A stretch of DNA of 64,000 bases from a virus (IMGVR_UViG_3300000101_000006:1-64000), one strand, 5' to 3'. Shown: positions 1 to 6,747, counted from the stretch's first letter. Program-made: numbers and translations. Notes: generated from the sequence alone by a model not told the origin.

Positions 1-96
1 AGGGTAGCCCCTACGGATAACCTAGGCTACACCTTTGTAGTCACTCATGACGAGTTACCCGAGCGTTTCGAGCCTTTCACAATGGAGAAGAAATGA
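1..96 (+). CDS. C-terminal end of a small hypothetical protein (partial)
   Basis: An open frame enters from the left edge and ends in a TGA that overlaps the ATG of the next gene as ATGA. Only 31 residues are visible, ending TMEKK. Overlap and orientation match the short-gene operon that follows, so it is probably another member of that operon. No family can be assigned from this fragment. Confidence 0.55.
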   Translation, partial: RVAPTDNLGYTFVVTHDELPERFEPFTMEKK

Positions 97-248
97 GTTA
101 TGAGATAGGCGACCTTATCTACTCCCCTAAGTGGGGTGAGTATGCCGTTTACTTAGGCAAGGGTACGTGGGCAGGGTGGATACACATTTTTAGATTAGAG
201 ACAGGATCTCGGGATCAAGTCCACGACTTTGTTTGGGAGAAATTATGA
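93..248 (+). CDS. Small SH3-like hypothetical protein (51 aa)
   Basis: The product begins MSYEIGDLIYSPKWGEYAVY, with the 'IGDL(I/V)' start followed by a turn and a hydrophobic strand that recurs in most small genes of this region. This pattern fits a one-domain SH3/KOW-like barrel, an inference from pattern only. The gene is translationally coupled on both sides: its ATG overlaps the previous stop, and its stop overlaps the next ATG. An AATGGAGAAGAA ribosome binding site precedes the start. Confidence 0.65.
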   Translation: MSYEIGDLIYSPKWGEYAVYLGKGTWAGWIHIFRLETGSRDQVHDFVWEKL

Positions 249-391
249 TAGAGATAGGCTCATTGGTTAGGCACAAAAGGTTTGGAGACATTGGTATTAT
301 CACACATATCTATGAAACTCGTATAACCTTTGTTGTACTAGCCGACGGAAAACCTTGGAGAACATATAAAAATGCAGTGGAGGTATTATGA
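245..391 (+). CDS. Small SH3-like hypothetical protein (48 aa)
   Basis: The product starts MIEIGSLVRHKRFGDIGIIT: a basic loop between 'GSLV' and 'GIIT', which is the signature of the family repeated through this region. It overlaps both neighbours by four bases (ATGA), so it belongs to one polycistronic message. Function unknown. The near-identical MIEIG/MIEVG starts of this gene, the next one and genes near 2.8, 5.7 and 5.9 kb point to tandem duplication. Confidence 0.65.
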   Translation: MIEIGSLVRHKRFGDIGIITHIYETRITFVVLADGKPWRTYKNAVEVL

Positions 392-573
392 TTGAGGTAG
401 GAACATTAGTATTGTGGCACGGGGCTTTCGCAAGGTCGTTCCCTAAGAAAAACTGGATCGGCATAGTCAGTGGCGAGACACCTATATCGTCGCCTTTTGG
501 TCTTTACTACCCAGTTATATTCCCACACATTAAACAGAGTTGTTTGATTGATGAACTTGAGGTGCTATCATGA
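388..573 (+). CDS. Small SH3-like hypothetical protein (61 aa)
   Basis: It starts MIEVGTLVLWHG and has the second conserved strand 'WIGIVSG'. It is coupled to the upstream gene by an ATGA overlap. Its stop overlaps the ATG of a short degenerate frame, which suggests the operon once continued. Function unknown. Confidence 0.65.
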   Translation: MIEVGTLVLWHGAFARSFPKKNWIGIVSGETPISSPFGLYYPVIFPHIKQSCLIDELEVLS

Positions 574-668
574 TTTTGTTTGGGAGAAATCATGATAAGG
601 TGCGCAACTCACCGAACCTATCCCCGAACACATCAAATTATTTTTAGAAAATCAACAAATAAAACTTG
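570..668 (+). pseudogene. Remnant of an operon gene
   Basis: After the stop at 573 the sequence repeats the junction seen at 230-250 (TTTGTTTGGGAGAAAT then ATGATA), but the frames that follow are short (25 codons each) and encode nothing resembling the neighbours. I read this as debris of a duplicated family gene left by recombination between repeated junctions. It could instead encode a 25-residue peptide. Confidence 0.3.
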
Positions 669-694
669 ACAAGTGAAAACAAACAGGTTAGGTT
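666..694 (+). promoter_or_regulatory. sigma70-type promoter
   Basis: TTGACA, 17 bp, then TAGGTT, followed by an A-rich leader and GGAG before the GTG start at 720. No upstream GGWCA palindrome is visible for this copy. Confidence 0.6.
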
Positions 695-719
695 ACTTAA
701 ACCAACAAAGGAGTAAAAC

Positions 720-968
720 GTGATACAAAAAGGAGACATGGTCGGGTTCAAAATGAAAGGCGACTATCGCCTTGCAATCGTCATTGACGATCTCGGGCAA
801 GGTTACCCCTATGGGCGATACACAGGTCTGTTAATAGGTAGTGATGGAGACTATATCCCACTAAACGAGACAGAGTTGACCCTACTGAACACAAAAGCAC
901 AGGTGGATGGTTGGGAGAGACAAAAAAAGTTACAGAAATTACTTGACAAAAAGAAACAGACGAGTTAG
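720..968 (+). CDS. Small SH3-like hypothetical protein (82 aa)
   Basis: The start is GTG, seven bases after GGAGT. The product begins MIQKGDMVGFKMKGDYRLAI and continues with a longer charged C-terminus (KKLQKLLDKKKQTS). First gene after a strong promoter. The last codons contain the TTGACA box of the next promoter, so the coding end and the next regulatory cassette overlap. Function unknown. Confidence 0.7.
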   Translation: MIQKGDMVGFKMKGDYRLAIVIDDLGQGYPYGRYTGLLIGSDGDYIPLNETELTLLNTKAQVDGWERQKKLQKLLDKKKQTS

Positions 969-971
969 GTT
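943..971 (+). promoter_or_regulatory. sigma70-type promoter
   Basis: TTGACA, 17 bp, TAGGTT, with the -35 box inside the 3' end of the preceding gene. It drives the gene at 997. No palindrome upstream. Confidence 0.55.
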
Positions 972-996
972 GTCTAAACAAACAATGGAGTAACAA

Positions 997-1221
997 ATGA
1001 AATACAATGTAGGAGACTTGGTGGTTCGTCGATGGAAAGGCAACATCCTCTGGGAAATGGTCGGCATCATCACACACATTCAAGAGCACCATTGGGGCAT
1101 TGAGTGGGATAGTCACACCATCCAGTGGACAAACCCCGAGCAGAACATTGGTGGTCAAGGTTGGAGACTCGGTGAGTTCGAACTCATAGAGGATGTGGAC
1201 AAAAAATGTCCGACAAAGTAA
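997..1221 (+). CDS. Small SH3-like hypothetical protein (74 aa)
   Basis: It begins MKYNVGDLVVRRWKGN and has a second hydrophobic strand 'MVGIITHI', so it is a clear member of the repeated GDLV family. GGAG lies seven bases upstream of the ATG. The C-terminal residues VDKKCPTK are encoded by the GGACA-N5-TGTCC palindrome that belongs to the following promoter cassette, so regulatory DNA and coding end coincide. Confidence 0.7.
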   Translation: MKYNVGDLVVRRWKGNILWEMVGIITHIQEHHWGIEWDSHTIQWTNPEQNIGGQGWRLGEFELIEDVDKKCPTK

Positions 1222-1260
1222 CAAATAAAACTTGACAACTCATTCCAAACGAGTTACCTT
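1197..1260 (+). promoter_or_regulatory. Promoter cassette with upstream palindrome
   Basis: The palindrome GGACA-AAAAA-TGTCC (1197-1211) is followed after 20 bp by TTGACA (1232-1237), 17 bp and TACCTT (1255-1260). It drives the zinc-knuckle gene at 1296. Confidence 0.75.
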
Positions 1261-1295
1261 ATCTAAACAACAACCATCCAACAAACGGAGAACAC

Positions 1296-2240
1296 ATGAA
1301 AATATATGACAACAGAAACAAGAAAAGAGAAATACAATGTAACTATTGCTATGGCGAGGGACACAACAAGCGCAATTGTCCCACGATGAAAGCACATTGG
1401 GAAGCAAACAAGCATCTAGACCCCAAGACAATGGTCGGTGACGACCTTGTAGGTGTAGACACCACCATGTTCCCAAAATACTACCAAACCTATTGGGGCG
1501 ATGAAAGTGCCCATCGTCAGTATTTCACCCACCTTACCTACATGACTAAGCGTTTCGCTCCAAAGGACGAGACCAAGACAAAGAAACGCAAGAAAGTTTC
1601 CTGTGGTTTCTGTGGCTCAAAAGCCCACACCCGACGCAATTGTAAGAAGATGAAGAACTTTGTTTACGTTCTCAACGAGACCAACAAAGCATTTCGTTCT
1701 GAATACTACGACAGGTACATCGAGGGCATGGGACTAGGTGCTGGTGCTTTGGTAGAGCAACGAACAGTCCAATATTCCAGTGATGGCGAGACAACCGTTT
1801 GCATCGTAACGGAGTTTCCAACAGAGTCCATCATGTTTACGAACACATTGTACAGATGGTCTGACTATCACACCACCCACCGAATTACTACCCTACCCAA
1901 CGGAACAATTCACAAGATAGACGCAACGCAAGGGTTCTTCTTTGACGAACATGACTATCATCATGGGAGCAACTACGACAGAAACCTTAGGCTCTACGGA
2001 CACTTTGACCACATGCACTCAGGCTACGGACAGATCCTAAAGATTATCTCACCCGCACCTAACAGACCATCCAAAGAATGGTTCATGGGTCAATCGCCTT
2101 GCTTTGACTTCATAGTCAAAAAGCGAAAGATCGAACAACTCATGGCTGACCTAGGTCGCATCATCAAGAAGTTCTACCCACACGACAATTTACGATCCAA
2201 ACTAGGAGCAAAAATCTATGACCAATACTGGACTGACTAA
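1296..2240 (+). CDS. Double zinc-knuckle (CCHC) protein, copy 1
   Basis: This 314-residue protein carries two CX2CX4HX4C zinc knuckles: C15-C18-H23-C28 and C103-C106-H111-C116, the second in a very basic stretch. Such knuckles typically bind single-stranded RNA or DNA, as in retroviral nucleocapsids; they are uncommon in phages. It is paralogous to the gene at 7719: both share the knuckle spacing, a 'SxFYDxx...GxGAL' segment and a C-terminal 'DF(I/V)(V/I)KKR' motif. A likely role is RNA or ssDNA binding in early infection (inference). It has its own promoter. Its 3' end overlaps the next gene by 23 bases. Confidence 0.8.
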   Translation: MKIYDNRNKKREIQCNYCYGEGHNKRNCPTMKAHWEANKHLDPKTMVGDDLVGVDTTMFPKYYQTYWGDESAHRQYFTHLTYMTKRFAPKDETKTKKRKKVSCGFCGSKAHTRRNCKKMKNFVYVLNETNKAFRSEYYDRYIEGMGLGAGALVEQRTVQYSSDGETTVCIVTEFPTESIMFTNTLYRWSDYHTTHRITTLPNGTIHKIDATQGFFFDEHDYHHGSNYDRNLRLYGHFDHMHSGYGQILKIISPAPNRPSKEWFMGQSPCFDFIVKKRKIEQLMADLGRIIKKFYPHDNLRSKLGAKIYDQYWTD

Positions 2241-2475
2241 TTACGCAATAGGCGACCTCATCGTTCGACCTTGTTCCACAACAGGGACGAGCGTTGGGAT
2301 CATTCGACTTATCGACCACACCTGTTCGACACCTTATTTTGTTGAGTGGCTAACTGGCTACATGCAAGGCTACACCCATGCGATTGCCCGATGCCATGTT
2401 GACGAGTGGACAAAAACTGTCCGACAAAGTAACATAAAAAACTTGACAACTCATTCCAAACGAGTTACCTTATAA
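2218..2475 (+). CDS. SH3-like hypothetical protein with an end that reads through a promoter
   Basis: MTNTGLTNYAIGDLIVRPC contains the GDL(I/V) motif and a later 'VGIIRLI' strand. Unlike its relatives, which stop just after the palindrome, the frame runs through the palindrome, the TTGACA box and the -10 region of the next promoter before stopping. The last 25 or so residues are therefore translated regulatory sequence, perhaps after a small indel. Overlaps the end of the zinc-knuckle gene. Confidence 0.6.
   Translation: MTNTGLTNYAIGDLIVRPCSTTGTSVGIIRLIDHTCSTPYFVEWLTGYMQGYTHAIARCHVDEWTKTVRQSNIKNLTTHSKRVTL
2408..2471 (+). promoter_or_regulatory. Promoter cassette with upstream palindrome
   Basis: GGACA-AAAAC-TGTCC (2408-2422), 20 bp, TTGACA (2443-2448), 17 bp, TACCTT (2466-2471). 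It lies wholly inside the 3' end of the preceding gene and drives the operon from 2503. Confidence 0.75.
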
Positions 2476-2502
2476 ACACTAACCACAAGACATGGAGACA
2501 AC

Positions 2503-2772
2503 ATGCAAGTTTACGTCGGACAATTTAAATACATTCACGAGGGAGAGGTAGAAGTGTTCCTAGCCACAACCGAGGACAAGATAAGGGAACTACTAACACA
2601 ACACATGCTAGTCTATATCGACTGGACTGACGACTTTGTGCTACCACCACAACAAAACTACAATGACCTAACCCAAATAGGCTACAACAACGAATGGTTC
2701 GAGGTCACCTACGACACACAACACGTCCATTCAGATGGACACATTCTCAAGCACGTCATGGAGACAATATGA
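2503..2772 (+). CDS. Hypothetical protein (89 aa)
   Basis: First gene of a seven-gene operon, preceded by the standard leader ATGGAGACAAC. The sequence is acidic and rich in aromatic residues (MQVYVGQFKYIHEGEVEVFL) and lacks the GDLV start. The next gene's ATG overlaps its stop as ATGA. No family recognised. Confidence 0.65.
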   Translation: MQVYVGQFKYIHEGEVEVFLATTEDKIRELLTQHMLVYIDWTDDFVLPPQQNYNDLTQIGYNNEWFEVTYDTQHVHSDGHILKHVMETI

Positions 2773-2945
2773 TAGAAGTCGGAGACCTTGTGAGAATAAA
2801 AGAGACACCCAGTCAGCACATCTTAACAAAATATATCGGCAAACTGGCTATCGTCGTCGTCAAAGGCACGTGGAGCAGAGACGTTCACATTATAGACACT
2901 GGGAACAAACCACGCATCCACCTTGATAACTTGGAGAAATTATGA
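2769..2945 (+). CDS. Small SH3-like hypothetical protein (58 aa)
   Basis: It starts MIEVGDLVRIKETPS with a following 'LAIVVVKG' strand. I chose the internal ATG because it overlaps the previous stop and begins exactly at the family motif; an upstream start would add 25 out-of-family residues. The next gene starts inside its stop codon. Function unknown. Confidence 0.7.
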   Translation: MIEVGDLVRIKETPSQHILTKYIGKLAIVVVKGTWSRDVHIIDTGNKPRIHLDNLEKL

Positions 2946-3124
2946 TAGAAGTCGGAGAACTTGTAAGGATAATAGATGGTGGATGGAACGGACACCTTGC
3001 TCTTGTAGTGTTCAAACCCTACGACAATGTAGCAAGAGTAAAGATTCTTGACCCACTAGCCATTTCCACATACCAACCAAACGGCTATGTAGCCTACAAC
3101 ATCGACTCATTGGAGAAACTATGA
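2942..3124 (+). CDS. Small SH3-like hypothetical protein (60 aa)
   Basis: MIEVGELVRIIDGGWNGHLA, then 'LVVFKPYDN' and a C-terminal 'YNIDSLEKL' that matches the 'HLDNLEKL' end of the preceding gene. These two are a recent tandem duplicate pair. Both edges show four-base overlaps with the neighbours. Confidence 0.7.
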   Translation: MIEVGELVRIIDGGWNGHLALVVFKPYDNVARVKILDPLAISTYQPNGYVAYNIDSLEKL

Positions 3125-3282
3125 TACAAGTCGGAGACCTTGTAAAGAGCATGAACACTGGACACGTAGGCATTGTCGTAGGCATGGATAGCAGTGCAAA
3201 ACACGACTATTGGTTTGTTATGATGCACGACAAAACCTACTCAATTCACAAAAGAAGATTAACAAAACTGGAGACAAAATGA
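3121..3282 (+). CDS. Small SH3-like hypothetical protein (53 aa)
   Basis: MIQVGDLVKSMNTGHVGIVV has the full GDLV-loop-GIV signature. It follows two similar genes with four-base overlaps, continuing the tandem array, and ends 'RRLTKLETK', where the last codons also form the GGAGA ribosome binding site of the next gene. Confidence 0.7.
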   Translation: MIQVGDLVKSMNTGHVGIVVGMDSSAKHDYWFVMMHDKTYSIHKRRLTKLETK

Positions 3283-3485
3283 GCAACCAAATAAAACTAA
3301 CATTCGACATCAGCGACGAACTACTCGATAAACTCTTAACCGTTATGGCTATCACAAGCCAACAGAACGCCCTACAAGGGGCTATGCCTATGCTTATGGG
3401 TGCGATGGGTGGTAAGACACCCCCACCCCCACCAAAGGGCGAGGAAAAGCCATCTATGGGCTTTAAAATGGATGATAAGAAATGA
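3279..3485 (+). CDS. Small hypothetical protein with Met/Gly-rich and poly-Pro segments (68 aa)
   Basis: Start chosen at the ATG overlapping the previous stop. The N-terminal half (IKLTFDISDELLDKLLTVMA) looks like an amphipathic helix. A methionine-rich 'GAMPMLMGAMGG' stretch and a PPPPPKGEEK linker follow. The poly-Pro/acidic end suggests a flexible tail. Operon partner of the tiny lipoprotein gene that overlaps its stop. Function unknown. Confidence 0.65.
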   Translation: MSNQIKLTFDISDELLDKLLTVMAITSQQNALQGAMPMLMGAMGGKTPPPPPKGEEKPSMGFKMDDKK

Positions 3486-3643
3486 TCCTACTACTACTCG
3501 CCTGTGTGACCCCTAAACACATAGGCACGATAGACATTATGGATGGTGGTCTTTGCACTGTTGAGTTTGGAGACCATTTCCACATCTATGACGTTTCCGT
3601 TTGTAACGGACGAGAAGAAGGCGAGACAATAAAAGTTAAGTAA
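3482..3643 (+). CDS. Tiny putative lipoprotein (53 aa)
   Basis: MILLLLACVTP is a minimal hydrophobic leader with a lipobox-like LLAC at residue 8, leaving a mature chain of about 46 residues. The leader is unusually short for signal peptidase II. Coupled by ATGA overlap to the preceding poly-Pro gene; it ends the operon. Possibly a membrane-anchored accessory protein. A spanin-like role cannot be claimed without lysis neighbours. Confidence 0.6.
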   Translation: MILLLLACVTPKHIGTIDIMDGGLCTVEFGDHFHIYDVSVCNGREEGETIKVK

Positions 3644-3648
3644 AATAC

Positions 3649-3676
3649 TTGACAAACTTTTCAAACGTGTTATCTT
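3649..3676 (+). promoter_or_regulatory. sigma70-type promoter
   Basis: TTGACA, 16 bp, TATCTT, followed by the ATGGAGACATC leader of the gene at 3708. No GGWCA palindrome at the usual position. Confidence 0.65.
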
Positions 3677-3707
3677 ATAAACATCAACAACGAAACATGG
3701 AGACATC

Positions 3708-4106
3708 ATGTTACATAGAGGTTCATTCATCGCAAGGATACCGAACGATGAGAAAGCACAATCAATCATCAATGCCCTTAAGGCTCAACATGGTCAACTA
3801 CGACTACATGGTAGACACAAAGACCGTAAAGGTGCTATGAAAGCCATTGGTCGCACTTTAAACACTCATGGAGACCTACCTTGGTGGCTAGGCACAGAGA
3901 TCATGATCTATCGTGGAGAAGATGGGATGACCTTTAAGCAATTTCAGTCGGTTGGACTGGGAGACCTTGTCAAATCGTCGGCTCTCTACCCAAAGCAACA
4001 TGGCATCGGCATCGTTGTTGACAAAAGGGGCAAAAACAAACTCAAAGTAGCCATGAATGGCTCGACAAAATGGACTACGAGAAATAAACTTATCCTTTTT
4101 ACTTGA
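3708..4106 (+). CDS. Two-part hypothetical protein with C-terminal SH3-like domain (132 aa)
   Basis: The N-terminal part (residues 1-80) is basic with repeated R/K/H. The C-terminal part contains 'VGLGDLVKSSALYPKQHGIG', matching the GDLV-GIV signature seen alone elsewhere, so this looks like a fusion of a family member to another domain. Single-gene operon between two promoters. Function unknown. Confidence 0.7.
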   Translation: MLHRGSFIARIPNDEKAQSIINALKAQHGQLRLHGRHKDRKGAMKAIGRTLNTHGDLPWWLGTEIMIYRGEDGMTFKQFQSVGLGDLVKSSALYPKQHGIGIVVDKRGKNKLKVAMNGSTKWTTRNKLILFT

Positions 4107-4131
4107 CAAACAATTCACAACAGGTTACATT
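4103..4131 (+). promoter_or_regulatory. sigma70-type promoter
   Basis: TTGACA, 17 bp, TACATT. The -35 box overlaps the stop region of the previous gene. No palindrome seen upstream. Confidence 0.65.
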
Positions 4132-4161
4132 ATAGTATAACCACAAAACATGGAGAGAAAA

Positions 4162-4377
4162 ATGAACTTTCATATCGGAGACCTTGTAAAGATAGAACAA
4201 GGACAAGGCAAAAACGACATAGGCATAGTCCTAGACTATCGCTCCACAGGTCGCTTTTACCCATCAACCGAACTAACCATCAAACTGTCTTGTGGTAGAA
4301 CAATCAGAAAAGACTACAAAACAGTCGAGAAACTCGGAGACAACAATGACCAAGAAACGACAGAAGAAAAAAAATAA
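4162..4377 (+). CDS. Small SH3-like hypothetical protein (71 aa)
   Basis: MNFHIGDLVKIEQGQGKNDI followed by 'GIVLDYRS'. The ATG twelve bases upstream (in ATGGAGAG) is the ribosome binding site region shared with other leaders, so the internal ATG is preferred. The C-terminus is acidic and overlaps the next gene by about 30 bases. Confidence 0.7.
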   Translation: MNFHIGDLVKIEQGQGKNDIGIVLDYRSTGRFYPSTELTIKLSCGRTIRKDYKTVEKLGDNNDQETTEEKK

Positions 4378-4510
4378 GAAGAAAGGACTACCAAAGGAGC
4401 GCAACTGGCTTGCAGTCCATGCTCACAACCGAAAGGGTGGAGCACATGTAGACCGTAAGAAACAAGACAACAAGAGCAAGTGTCGTGGTCGACACAAGGA
4501 TAGCGAATGA
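4346..4510 (+). CDS. Very basic small hypothetical protein (54 aa)
   Basis: It starts MTKKRQKKKNKKKGLPKERN and is Lys/Arg-rich throughout, with AVHAHNRKGGAH in the middle. GGAGA lies five bases upstream of the chosen ATG. Highly basic short proteins of this sort are common in phages and may bind nucleic acid or the ribosome; nothing more specific can be said. It is in an overlapping operon with its neighbours. Confidence 0.6.
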   Translation: MTKKRQKKKNKKKGLPKERNWLAVHAHNRKGGAHVDRKKQDNKSKCRGRHKDSE

Positions 4511-4707
4511 CTAACGGAACACTATTGAGAGCCAAGAATGGGAGCACCAAGCCATTCATCATCATCAACAAAACCAAGATCAACAGGCATTTGGCTGACT
4601 TCATGATCGAAATAGATGGTTATAAAGTCGCTAGATGCGACAGGATAAACCATCCATTCATCGTAGACGAAGAAGATTTCCACGCAAGGTTCGAGGTGGT
4701 AGCATGA
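4507..4707 (+). CDS. Small hypothetical protein (66 aa)
   Basis: MTNGTLLRAKNGSTKPFIII resembles the family in having a 'GTLL' start and alternating hydrophobic strands, but the GDLV motif is degraded. Overlaps both neighbours by four bases. Function unknown. Confidence 0.6.
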   Translation: MTNGTLLRAKNGSTKPFIIINKTKINRHLADFMIEIDGYKVARCDRINHPFIVDEEDFHARFEVVA

Positions 4708-4934
4708 GCAACCATAATCCATTCTCGATAGGCGACCTTGTCTCCCACCACGATGGTAGGGGTGTGGGCATGGTGATGGGCATGCGTGAGGACACATCGT
4801 CCCTAACGATGGGAAAGTGCATCAAGATAAAGATCAAGTGGTTCGAGACACCATACCCCTCCAACAGTCAGTGGTACTTCCCCGCATTTTTGCGACACTC
4901 AACCAAAACGGACAATTTCTGTCCGACAAAGTAA
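4704..4934 (+). CDS. Small SH3-like hypothetical protein (76 aa)
   Basis: The product includes 'FSIGDLVSHHDGRGVGMVMG', a clear family signature. The start is the ATG overlapping the previous stop. The C-terminus KTDNFCPTK is encoded by the palindrome of the next cassette, as in the gene at 997. Confidence 0.65.
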   Translation: MSNHNPFSIGDLVSHHDGRGVGMVMGMREDTSSLTMGKCIKIKIKWFETPYPSNSQWYFPAFLRHSTKTDNFCPTK

Positions 4935-4973
4935 AATAAAAAACTTGACAAAGCATTCACAACAGGTTACATT
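4910..4973 (+). promoter_or_regulatory. Promoter cassette with upstream palindrome
   Basis: GGACA-ATTTC-TGTCC (4910-4924), 20 bp, TTGACA (4945-4950), 17 bp, TACATT (4968-4973); drives the genes from 5003. Confidence 0.75.
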
Positions 4974-5002
4974 ACAGTATAACCACAAAACATGGAGACA
5001 AC

Positions 5003-5164
5003 ATGGACAAAACAACACTCAAACTAAACACAGACGACTTTAGGCAACTTGCATGTGAAATTGTAGGCGAACTGGAATGTGCGATGCTCATCCATGACGA
5101 CGATTTCGAACGAGCAGTAGGCAAGGTGATTATCGCACTCACTAGTTTCTTAGACAATCAATAA
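5003..5164 (+). CDS. Small acidic hypothetical protein (53 aa)
   Basis: MDKTTLKLNTDDFRQLACEI is followed by a helical acidic segment; no GDLV motif. It directly follows the ATGGAGACAAC leader of a promoter cassette. Predicted mostly alpha-helical by eye. Function unknown. Confidence 0.6.
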   Translation: MDKTTLKLNTDDFRQLACEIVGELECAMLIHDDDFERAVGKVIIALTSFLDNQ

Positions 5165-5199
5165 CATAACCAACAACACACCCACCACATGGAGAAACC

Positions 5200-5535
5200 A
5201 TGAACAATCGAACTTGCATCCATTGCGAAGATACTTTCAACCTACACTCACAACTCAAGCAACGTGTCGGTGGTCGCATCAACGAATGTCCCGACTGTGT
5301 TGTCGAATTACAAACAGAGATCAAAGAGACCATTCGAGCCGTTTCCAGTGGGGATGGTAAGATGGCTTGCATCCAAATCCTCAAGTTTAACAACGAGGAT
5401 GATGCTGACCTTTATCGCAAGGGTTGGGATCAATGGTCGGGTTGGAACAACCAACGCAGTGGCTCAGTCCACGACGTAGCCTTTACGAAGATAGGCGAGA
5501 ACAGTGGGAACGGAAACCACAAGGGGAAAGCATGA
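5200..5535 (+). CDS. Zinc-ribbon hypothetical protein (111 aa)
   Basis: The N-terminus has a four-cysteine zinc site (C6xxC9 and C30xxC33), followed by a helix with 'ELQTEIKETIRAV'. Small zinc ribbons in phage early genes often act as nucleic-acid or transcription adaptors; that is inference here. It is preceded by its own GGAGA site, and the next gene overlaps its stop. Confidence 0.65.
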   Translation: MNNRTCIHCEDTFNLHSQLKQRVGGRINECPDCVVELQTEIKETIRAVSSGDGKMACIQILKFNNEDDADLYRKGWDQWSGWNNQRSGSVHDVAFTKIGENSGNGNHKGKA

Positions 5536-5693
5536 AAGTAGGCGACTTAGTAAGACACCCATTGTCGGGCGACATTGGGATCATCACAGATACCACAGAT
5601 GAATCTTCTTCATCGGATAATACGTATTATTCTGTAGCCTTTCCCGATGGTGGCGAGTTTTTGATACCACAAGAGCACTTGGAGTTGTTATGA
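5532..5693 (+). CDS. Small SH3-like hypothetical protein (53 aa)
   Basis: MKVGDLVRHPLSGDIGIITD has the full signature; a 'PQEHLELL' end matches other family C-termini. I chose the ATG at the stop overlap. It opens a run of three coupled family members. Confidence 0.7.
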   Translation: MKVGDLVRHPLSGDIGIITDTTDESSSSDNTYYSVAFPDGGEFLIPQEHLELL

Positions 5694-5932
5694 TAGAGAT
5701 AGGAACATTGGTTAGACTGAAGTTTAAGTCAGTCAGATACTCACAATATGACCTTAGATCCGAAAAGATAGAGCGTGATGAAGATAAGCCTGTTGGAATG
5801 GTGATTGGTCGTGGTTACAAGGGAATGAATGGCGACCTCATAGTGAAATGGATCAAGGGCAATGCCGAGATTGGACACCCGACTGGTTCTATCGCCTACT
5901 TTGATAAGTATAGTGTGGAGAAGATAGCATGA
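5690..5932 (+). CDS. Small SH3-like hypothetical protein (80 aa)
   Basis: MIEIGTLVRLKFKSVRYSQY with a longer loop than its relatives and the second strand 'VGMVIGRGYKG'. The C-terminal 'YFDKYSVEKIA' parallels the 'LEKL' ends elsewhere. Four-base overlaps with both neighbours. Confidence 0.7.
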   Translation: MIEIGTLVRLKFKSVRYSQYDLRSEKIERDEDKPVGMVIGRGYKGMNGDLIVKWIKGNAEIGHPTGSIAYFDKYSVEKIA

Positions 5933-6132
5933 TAGAGATAGGAACATTGGTAAGAATAAACGACGAGGGCTATTACAACGTAGACATGGTTGGGGTAAGC
6001 ATCGGAGACTTTGGTATCGTCGTAGAGTCCTATGTAGAGGTCGGTGAACCCGATAAACTCTACGACATTCTTGTGTCGGGGTGTACCCTAGTGCCCTACC
6101 TACTCCCCCATGAGTTCGACGTTGTAGCGTAA
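5929..6132 (+). CDS. Small SH3-like hypothetical protein (67 aa)
   Basis: MIEIGTLVRINDEGYYNVDM then 'GDFGIVVESY': another tandem copy, nearly identical to the preceding gene over the first nine residues. Ends the operon just before a promoter cassette. Confidence 0.7.
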   Translation: MIEIGTLVRINDEGYYNVDMVGVSIGDFGIVVESYVEVGEPDKLYDILVSGCTLVPYLLPHEFDVVA

Positions 6133-6133
6133 C

Positions 6134-6176
6134 GGACATTTTTTGTCCTTGACTTTTTCTCTCACCTTGTTACATT
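6134..6176 (+). promoter_or_regulatory. Promoter cassette, palindrome abutting the -35 box
   Basis: GGACA-TTTTT-TGTCC (6134-6148) is followed with no gap by TTGACT (6149-6154), 16 bp and TACATT (6171-6176). This is the short-phase arrangement, in contrast to the 20-bp form. Confidence 0.7.
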
Positions 6177-6206
6177 ACTAACACAACAACGAAACATGGA
6201 GACAAC

Positions 6207-6407
6207 ATGAACCATCCTAAAGGTGGCGAGTTATGGAGACACAAGTCAACTGGTGACCATTACATTGTGAAGTCCACTTACCCGATATGGACGCACGATG
6301 GTAAAGGCAATGCGATTTGGGTCGTCAAGACCATAAGGTTGCGAGACCAATACGAGATAGAAGAACCATTAGGAATGTTCCGATGGGAATGGGAACGGAT
6401 AAACTAG
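6207..6407 (+). CDS. Small hypothetical protein (66 aa)
   Basis: MNHPKGGELWRHKSTGDHYI recalls the short 'G(E/D)LYRH...YxV' pattern of small beta-rich phage proteins (DUF1653-like, weak). The ATGGAGACAAC leader precedes the ATG. Probably a divergent relative of the SH3-like set. Confidence 0.65.
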   Translation: MNHPKGGELWRHKSTGDHYIVKSTYPIWTHDGKGNAIWVVKTIRLRDQYEIEEPLGMFRWEWERIN

Positions 6408-6415
6408 GAGAAATT

Positions 6416-6652
6416 ATGTTACACTATGGAAACCAAGCACCACAGGTCGGTGACCTTTATGTAAGCGAGACACAGGGGAGACTACACATCCTTGTCTCTT
6501 ACGAGTTTGTCTACAAAGACAGGGTTGACTTCTACAGATACTACAAAAGCAAACTTAAACGACTCGATGATGGGGCGATAACCAGTTGGACTAAACCACA
6601 ACATGAGTTCTACAGGAAGTATAAGCCCCTACAACCCGACCCCCAAGCCTAA
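6416..6652 (+). CDS. Small SH3-like hypothetical protein (78 aa)
   Basis: Start at ATG after TAGGAGAAATT. It contains 'PQVGDLYVSETQGRLHILVS', a variant of the family motif. C-terminus rich in Lys/Pro. Second gene of the operon that starts at 6207. Confidence 0.65.
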   Translation: MLHYGNQAPQVGDLYVSETQGRLHILVSYEFVYKDRVDFYRYYKSKLKRLDDGAITSWTKPQHEFYRKYKPLQPDPQA

Positions 6653-6654
6653 AC

Positions 6655-6718
6655 GGACATAATCTGTCCGTTAAAGTAACATAAAAAACTTGACAAAGCA
6701 TTCACAACAGGTTACATT
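6655..6718 (+). promoter_or_regulatory. Promoter cassette with upstream palindrome
   Basis: GGACA-TAATC-TGTCC (6655-6669), 20 bp, TTGACA (6690-6695), 17 bp, TACATT (6713-6718). Confidence 0.75.
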
Positions 6719-6747
6719 ACAGTATAACCACAAAACATGGAGACATG

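Noticed and set aside
781-1224. 147-codon open frame on the - strand
   Set aside because: It is the mirror of two well-supported + genes, has no ribosome binding site, and nothing else in the window is on that strand.
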